From the NCBI GenBank assembly GCA_020744425.1, contig JAGMUV010000022.1:62001-126000 (forward strand): a DNA stretch of 64,000 bases, in the 5' to 3' direction. Source of the DNA: Dactylonectria macrodidyma (lineage: Eukaryota; Ascomycota; Sordariomycetes; Hypocreales; Nectriaceae). The position numbers were made by a program, and so were the translations under genes. Below the pieces are notes generated by a model. The model did no database searches, was not told the origin of the DNA, and was given only the letters and a program-made list of their open reading frames with translations. This document shows, piece by piece, positions 58,584 through 64,000 of this stretch (the stretch's first letter is position 1; each line of letters opens with the position of its first letter).

Positions 58584-60464
58584 CTAGAGAGAAGTGTCGT
58601 CTTCCTCATTAACTTCAGTTCCTAAAGTAGACTCTGTTATAGCATCCCAATCCTGAAACCAGCTTTCGTGTCTGTAGTCACGCTTGAAGCGCAGCCTTGT
58701 CTCGTTCCCCAGCCTCTCCAGCTTGTAAACGCCATCCCTCATTTGTCCATCTAATACGTTCTTCGGTTCGATAAAATCGCCTCGCGCTGGTCTCCGGAAG
58801 AGATACAGCCCCTCCCACCTCTCCGCCCTCGAAAGCTGTACATATAAGCTCATAAAACTAGGCCTTGTCGCTGTGCTGCTGCCGTAAATGCCTTTGAGGT
58901 TAAGAAGGACGTCTGAGAACTGCTTACCCTGGCTCTTCTGGTCCGTCATAGCGAAGGCGGCGGTGCATAGGGGTCCTGTTCTATAGGTGACCAGCTGAAA
59001 GCCTGGCTTGCTTCTCAAGCGAGGATTCTTCCCTCGCATAGAGTCAGGGATAACTACCGTTTTGCTCTTGATGAGGAGCGTACCCTTCGGAAGCCCAGGT
59101 ACTGCGAGGTCTGCGATATCGTCCGACTGGAGAAGAACGGCTGCCGGGGGGCCCAGGTGGAGCGTCACGTCGCTAGCGAGAGCAATGGTGCCGCAGGTGA
59201 GGTCAGGAAAGATGTCGACTGCCTTGAAGGGCGCCCCGTTGACCAGCTTCAACCCAGTAAGCTGGTTCCGGGTCACTACTACCGGCATCCCTTGCGCATA
59301 GAAGAACAACCCGGGGGTTGGGAGTTGTGAGTCATCTCCGTAGCGAAGCACGTCACATAGCTCTTCCATACGCAACCGCTTTCCTGCTTCAGTGTCGTGC
59401 TTGGCCACGAAGATCGAGATATGCTTACCCTAGGCGCGAGCCCACTGCACGATGGCTGCCATGTTCAGGTCCCACCTATCTTAGTTCAGAGGTATGATCG
59501 CCCGCAGCCCATCGGCGAAAGAGGGCTGGGATGCTTGGCTATAGAGGCGATGACATAGCCGTTAGAAGTCCAGCTCCGTCTGCTGCCCATTGCGCAGGCG
59601 CCGGAGGAAGCCACGCAACCTTGCACACTCGGCGGTGCGGACCTGTTCGCGAAGCATAATGACGGTTGTAAACTGGAGGAACAGTTTATGTGCTGTTACA
59701 TGCTTTGCCAAGCCCTCCAGTCTCTGTCTGCTGTATTCTCTGGGCTCTGGTAAGAGGAGGCTGGTCTGTCTGACCGGCTCAAACTGGAAGAAGTCGCTAA
59801 AGAAGATGACGATTAGGATCCCACCAAAAGGGCAATGCACATCGTCTCTATACAGCCTCAAGCGGCTGTCTACAGATGCTAGAGTGAGGCCGCCCACCTG
59901 GCTGATCTCGTCGACGATTAACATAGTCTTGCTCTTCCAACGTAGCTTTTCTTCTTCTGATATATTCCTCGTAGTCTCTGTCTTGTCTTCAAATCCAATG
60001 TTGCACGCCGAATGGAGGGTCACTCCGCCAATGAGTGCAGCCGCGTTTCCGCTAGCGCCTGTCAGGAGCAGCGTGTGAAGGTCGCCTTTCAGCCAGAACA
60101 TGTCCTTAATAGCATGTATAATGCGAGACTTTCCCGTGCCACCTTCACCGCCGACGTATTGGAGGTGCTGCTTGCCCTCCTCTTCCTCGAGCCGAGTGCC
60201 ACGCTCGTCGAGGAAGAGTGCCGGTAGCAGCACCGCCATTAACTGTAGCTTATTCAAGGTCCACTGCCTCGCCAGACTTAGAGCGACGTCAACATATAAC
60301 GTATAAGGGCCAAGTTCGAGACGCATCTGACCCCCCTGACCAACTCCGTTGGCCGGTGTTTCTTCCGTCTGAGCAGGCCGCCGTGGGACATCTGGCCTTC
60401 CGTAGTGCCCGCCAGCAAACGAGGAGGACGCATTACTCTCACTGCCTTGAATATTTGCCGTCAC
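58584..60464 (-). pseudogene. Helitron B PIF1-like helicase domain
   Basis: Two long frames (60464-59562 and 59408-58584) join in one frame with stops between 59409 and 59561. Motifs: Walker A GGEGGTGKSRII (about 60125-60155), Walker B MLIVDEISQVGG, motif III as FFSDFFQFEPV (Ser where Gly is usual), ending with the C-terminal motifs GMPVVVTRNQLTGLKLVNGA, AFAMTDQKSQGKQFSDVLLN and VQLSRAERWEGLYLFR. The helicase would unwind DNA for rolling-circle transposition. It continues from the Rep part upstream. Loss of the motif-III Gly and the stops argue against activity. Confidence 0.88.
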
Positions 60465-61099
60465 GCTAGTGTCTTCTTTCTTCTAAAGCTTCAATATCGC
60501 ATCGATTTCCTCCCGGCTGAGGAGGCCCATACCTCGGAAAGGTGAATCTTGAATGTCTTACAGCATCGTGTAGAATTGTCGGCCCCGCTGGGCGGCGGTG
60601 TTGTCGTCCTCTCCTATATCGATTGCCCTCGCCTCTTCATGCAAGCATCTCAGCGCCGAACTCACAGGCATGTCCTTGATTTCGCTCCTCCGAACTGCGG
60701 ATAGAACACCCAGAAAGGCGTCATAATACTCTTGTGAGTCGATGTTCTCGTCATCCGCCCTGGCGCCTTCCTCCCCCATTTGATCGCCCATTTGATCGCC
60801 AAAGGCGTGCGCATCCACAATCTCTTCAAAGTCCTGGTCCAGACCCTGAAGCTTACGGTCAGCCCGAGCGTCTTCTGCGGAAACGCGTAATAAAGCGATA
60901 TTACGGACGTAAGAGCGAACTCGGTCGCTTAGCCTTTCCTAGAACCTTCGCCAAAGTCCAGATATATCATCCGCTAGCTCGCCCTGAAACCTTTCCCAAG
61001 GAACAAACAGGACAAGATACAAGACTGCATTCCTATCAATACCCTGTAAGCACTTCCCTTCATATTATAGAGCCTTAATACTTACTTCTTAACGAAGTT

Positions 61100-62980
61100 T
61101 TTATCTTCTTCGTCAAACTCGTCTATAAGATGACCATCGAAGACAGGCACCGCCGTTTTGCTAGGAGTTCGGAGGCATTGGACCCAGCCTTTACAGGCTG
61201 TTGCCGTTAGTAGAAAAGGAATCGGTGTCATGCCTCTCCAGTAGGAGCGTTCCTTCTTCAAGACCACAAAGGACATATAGTTATAGAAGCAGAGGTCTTG
61301 GAGGATCGGGCCGCGGTGTTTATAAGCCTCCAAGTAGGACAACTTAAAGCCGTCTACTTAGAAATAGATGTTGTCTGGTTGCGGCTCTCGACCAAGTGCT
61401 ACCAGCGCTTCCCGCAGGCCCAGCCACTGTTTGGCGCAGGCCCAGTACAAGGAATTGAGATGCACCCAGGTCCAAGCAGGAACATTTGTAAAGTCAGTCC
61501 TAAAACTGAGCAGATAGCCAAGTACCTCAGGTTGCGAGAGCTCTCTGCTCGTAAAAATGCGGTTTGCAACGCATAGCAAGAACGATTTGGTCTCATCTCC
61601 CATCGCCGACGCCGACGTAGTACCTAGATTGCCCGGTTCCCCTTACTGCTATTGGGCTAGATCCAATAGCTCTGCGGCAAGGGCGAGCCGCTTCCATATA
61701 GGAGCGTTGAGCTTCGTAGCATAGTTGCAGATATAGTGTATAAGCGCCAGCCCTTTTTTCCGCATGAGAATTATTAACATATCATGGTTATGCCATAGCC
61801 CTATAGCCATGCTCTGGTTATACTGATTAACCATGTAATGATCTCGCTTCACTTCGAGCAGGCTATCGTCCATAAAGCCGGTCTCTGGCACAAGTCTCTA
61901 AGGAGCCCGGAAACGACACAGCTGCGTTTTACACTTTTCCAAGCCCGCCTTTAAAACTTCCTTAATAGAGTACTTGACATACGTAGCGGTATAGTGATGG
62001 ACCTGGCAGCGAGATGCAATAAAGTTAGCCTCGCGCTCAAACCTCCCCGATAACCACTCGGCATCATGCATTAGCTCAGGCTCGAGCACAGTAGTCTTTT
62101 TACCGCACTCTACCGCCTCCTTCGCCAGGGCCTCGTTCAGGGTCGCAGTAAATATATCGTCTACGAAGGCCTTGACCTTCGACCGGTATTCTCCCTCATT
62201 AGGATCGGCTATGTTACGAATGAGATCCGATAGGGCCAGGTTGCCATCTAACCATAGTAGACCGTGTAGGTGGAGAGCTCCGCGGTCGTTGGTCTCGACC
62301 GTCGCATAATAATGGCTTACGTTCCCGTAAACAGACGGTCGTCCGACGCGAACGTAATGCTCGAAAAAAAGAGAGATCTCGCGGAAGAAGAAGAGCGTTG
62401 AGCTGAGAGGGTCGTGGATCGAGAGGGTTGTCACCTGCAGCGATGTGCTTAGAGCACGAAGCAACGCTCTAGCGGCCTCATCATCCCGTCCCCTATGTGC
62501 CGCGAGCTTCAGCTTCACCGGGTTATTAATGTCATTAGGATTTAGCGTAAACCAGATGGCTGTGAGGCTGAATGCCACTATCATCGACCAGATCTTCTTC
62601 CGCATAGATAGACGGCTCTCGTTTAATAAAGGATGCCAGCTACCGTAGAGCGAGAGTTCCTTCATAAGTGCGATAACGTCCCCGTCTGTGGTCTTTCCCG
62701 TCTCAAACATCTCCTTTTGCGCTTCGCGCAAGCGCTCAGGCGTCAGCTTCTAGTATATTCCTTCGACACGCCGAAAAGCCGACCGCTTCAGGCGGCCCTG
62801 GGCAACCCACCGGTTCTGAGACCTTACTATCATATTGAATACAAGGAAGGAGAAGGCAGGATGTTGGGCGCAATGCCCGCCGTGCCGCTGCAGAACGACT
62901 TTGGCCCAAGACTCCAGGGTCATATCTCGTATCAGGGGATTCGCTGGATCTCCCGCCTCATTCCGGTCCGCCACTCGTAG
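61100..62980 (-). pseudogene. Helitron B Rep domain (HUH endonuclease) with in-frame stops
   Basis: In order: SLDYFPKTFPSCFPYGRGGL, HPAFSFLVFNMIVRSQNRW, LTPERLREAQKEMFETGKTT, LTAIWFTLNPNDINNPVKLK, FFEHYVRVGRPSVYGNVSHY, and RGALHLHGLLWLDG containing the metal-binding HLH (codons 62264-62272). After TAG near 61898, HNHDMLIILMRKKGLALI leads to the catalytic pair YICNYATK (61712-61735), both Tyr intact. EVLGYLLSF, WTWVHLNSLYW and YLEAYKHRGPILQDL follow. Stops (TAG at about 61898; TAG and TAA near 61645; TAG near 61360) replace likely Gln/Trp. The Rep would nick and join element ends. Confidence 0.85.
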
Positions 62981-63579
62981 TCCGCCGCGGCCATAAGGAA
63001 AACAGCTAGGGAAGGTCTTTGGGAAATAGTCTAAGGAAAAGCTATCTGCGAACTCCCAACTATATAATACTCAGATAAACGGACGACCTGAGGAGCCATG
63101 AACCTGCATCGACGGGGCCTCGCCTGCACTAGCTTCGTAGCTATCATCGAACTGGCGCTCTGCTTATAGGGCCATACTGATGAACTCTAGCTTGTCCTGC
63201 TCTGCGAAGGCAGCCTGCTTGTCGATAGAGAATATCGCCGAGGAGCGCAGCTCAAACACCCGCTCTGATGTTTCCTCGGCCGTCGCCTCCTCCAAGCTAG
63301 GGGTTTGTCGTACGCTATGTAGAGCAGGCTCAGATTGTCCAGGGTTTTGCTTAGACCTTTCTACTAGCCCTATCGCAATATCCTCGACCGATGACGCTTA
63401 ACCAGGAGGGTCCTGCCCTCGATCTATTGGAGGCACGATCTGTGCTGTCCGTATCAGCTCTTCTGCAGTCTCTTCTTCCCTCACCATGCGTTAGTAGGCT
63501 TGTATTGGCATATCACTGCTCTCTTCAAAATCCCAACTTTCCATCTCCTCTTCATTAATCACAATATCGACATAGAGAG

Positions 63580-64000
63580 GGTTGTTTGCTCGCAGCCACT
63601 ATAACGCTATGCAAATAGCGCTAGGTCGAACACTGAGCAGTTTACTCACATCTTGAGGCGTCGGCCGCTCCAGGCCGGTCCAAATCACATGCACCTGCTC
63701 CAATGTCGATACAAGTGGGTGCGGCAGGATCGTAGCAGCCAAAGACTCCACATCGTTGGGGAATACTGTGATATAGCCCGAGACGTGCTTCCGATATGTC
63801 AGGCCGGTCAGTTCGCCACGTTGGATGTTAAACTTGGTGATAAGCCCATATGCTGCATTAAGAGAGATCAGCTTCTCCTCGAAAGGGGTAAGGTCTTTTA
63901 GCTCCTCTGGATACTAATACTCGCAGCCGATAAGCATCGTACTCCCCATACATGCATCCGGGACCTTGCCTCGGTCGAAAGCCGCTCGACAGGAAAAGCA
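63580..64000 (-). pseudogene. Helitron B DUF6570 domain
   Basis: Minus-strand frame: CFSCRAAF then YPEELKDLTPFEEKLISLNA, YRKHVSGYITVFPNDVESLA, TILPHPLVSTLEQVHVIWTG, LERPTPQDVSKLLSVRPSAI, LRANNPLYVDIVINEEEMES. This is a clear DUF6570 block located upstream of the Rep, as in fungal Helitrons. Stops occur near 63915 and 63602. It runs off the window. Confidence 0.8.

Larger units (their letters stand above)
58560..64000 (-). mobile_element. Helitron family B (3' part complete to helicase; 5' end beyond the window)
   Basis: Minus-strand Helitron with recognisable DUF6570 (about 63580-64000), Rep/HUH (about 61640-62980) and PIF1-type helicase (58584-60464). It differs from family A: its DUF6570 block reads KLISLNAAYGLITKFNIQ and YITVFPNDVESLAATILPHP rather than EMLIARIHIHIK. 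It is interrupted by several TAG/TAA codons but keeps its catalytic motifs. The 3' terminus was not located. Confidence 0.85.

Noticed and set aside
1..64000. Starship-type captain (DUF3435 tyrosine recombinase), CRISPR array or rRNA
   Set aside because: None of the frames shows the recombinase motifs, no regularly spaced repeats were seen, and no rRNA-like conserved blocks were recognised.

Overview
The window is genomic DNA of a filamentous ascomycete (Pezizomycotina). Evidence: introns of 44-58 bp with GTRAGT-type donors and CTAAC-like branch sites, Zn(II)2Cys6 regulators, fungal rhodopsin-domain and MFS proteins, and a large transposon load. Many transposon copies carry C-to-T/G-to-A changes that turn CAG, CGA and TGG codons into stops, which is the footprint of repeat-induced point mutation (RIP). 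No species is named because nothing here fixes one.

Layout. 1-1766: 5' part of a Helitron (family A, minus strand). 2557-3928: five-exon rhodopsin-domain membrane protein. 4206-6138: ankyrin-repeat gene, a TPR-like scrap and a Helitron scrap. 6140-9469: no recognised gene. 9470-12888: a DUF829/PaxU-like gene and an MFS transporter, divergently transcribed. 13130-17983: two decayed fungal transcription-factor genes. 19331-24933: a TRI12-type MFS gene with an intact hAT transposon inserted inside one of its introns. 25290-30157: relics of a pogo/Fot1 element and a second hAT. 30290-33710: second, truncated Helitron A. 33795-34026: a Tc1-type MITE. 34603-34941: a small secreted 12-cysteine protein. 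34973-37762: a foldback element containing a Fot1-like transposon. 38301-39665: a Tc1 element. 39923-58548: nested pogo elements, MITEs and two Ty1/copia retrotransposons. 58560-64000: a Helitron of a second family (B), minus strand, running off the window.

How it fits together. The left 25 kb is gene-bearing but eroding: a possible transport/metabolite neighbourhood (PaxU-like protein, two MFS pumps, two Zn2Cys6 regulators), of which three of five genes carry nonsense or frameshift lesions. The right 39 kb is a transposon landfill in which insertion order can be read from nesting. The one apparently intact host gene there is the cysteine-rich secreted protein, boxed between two TA-target transposons, a setting typical of fungal effector genes.

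Most notable observations: (1) the hAT sits within what would be a 58-bp intron, so splicing would in principle still join the exons; (2) both copia copies, though diverged, separate gag and pol by exactly one in-frame stop in the same context (CAA-stop-CTA); (3) the pogo/MITE family keeps a constant outer terminus but carries subfamily-specific duplicated words inside its inverted repeats; (4) a hairpin core is duplicated in direct orientation around the Fot1-like insertion at 35030-37703.
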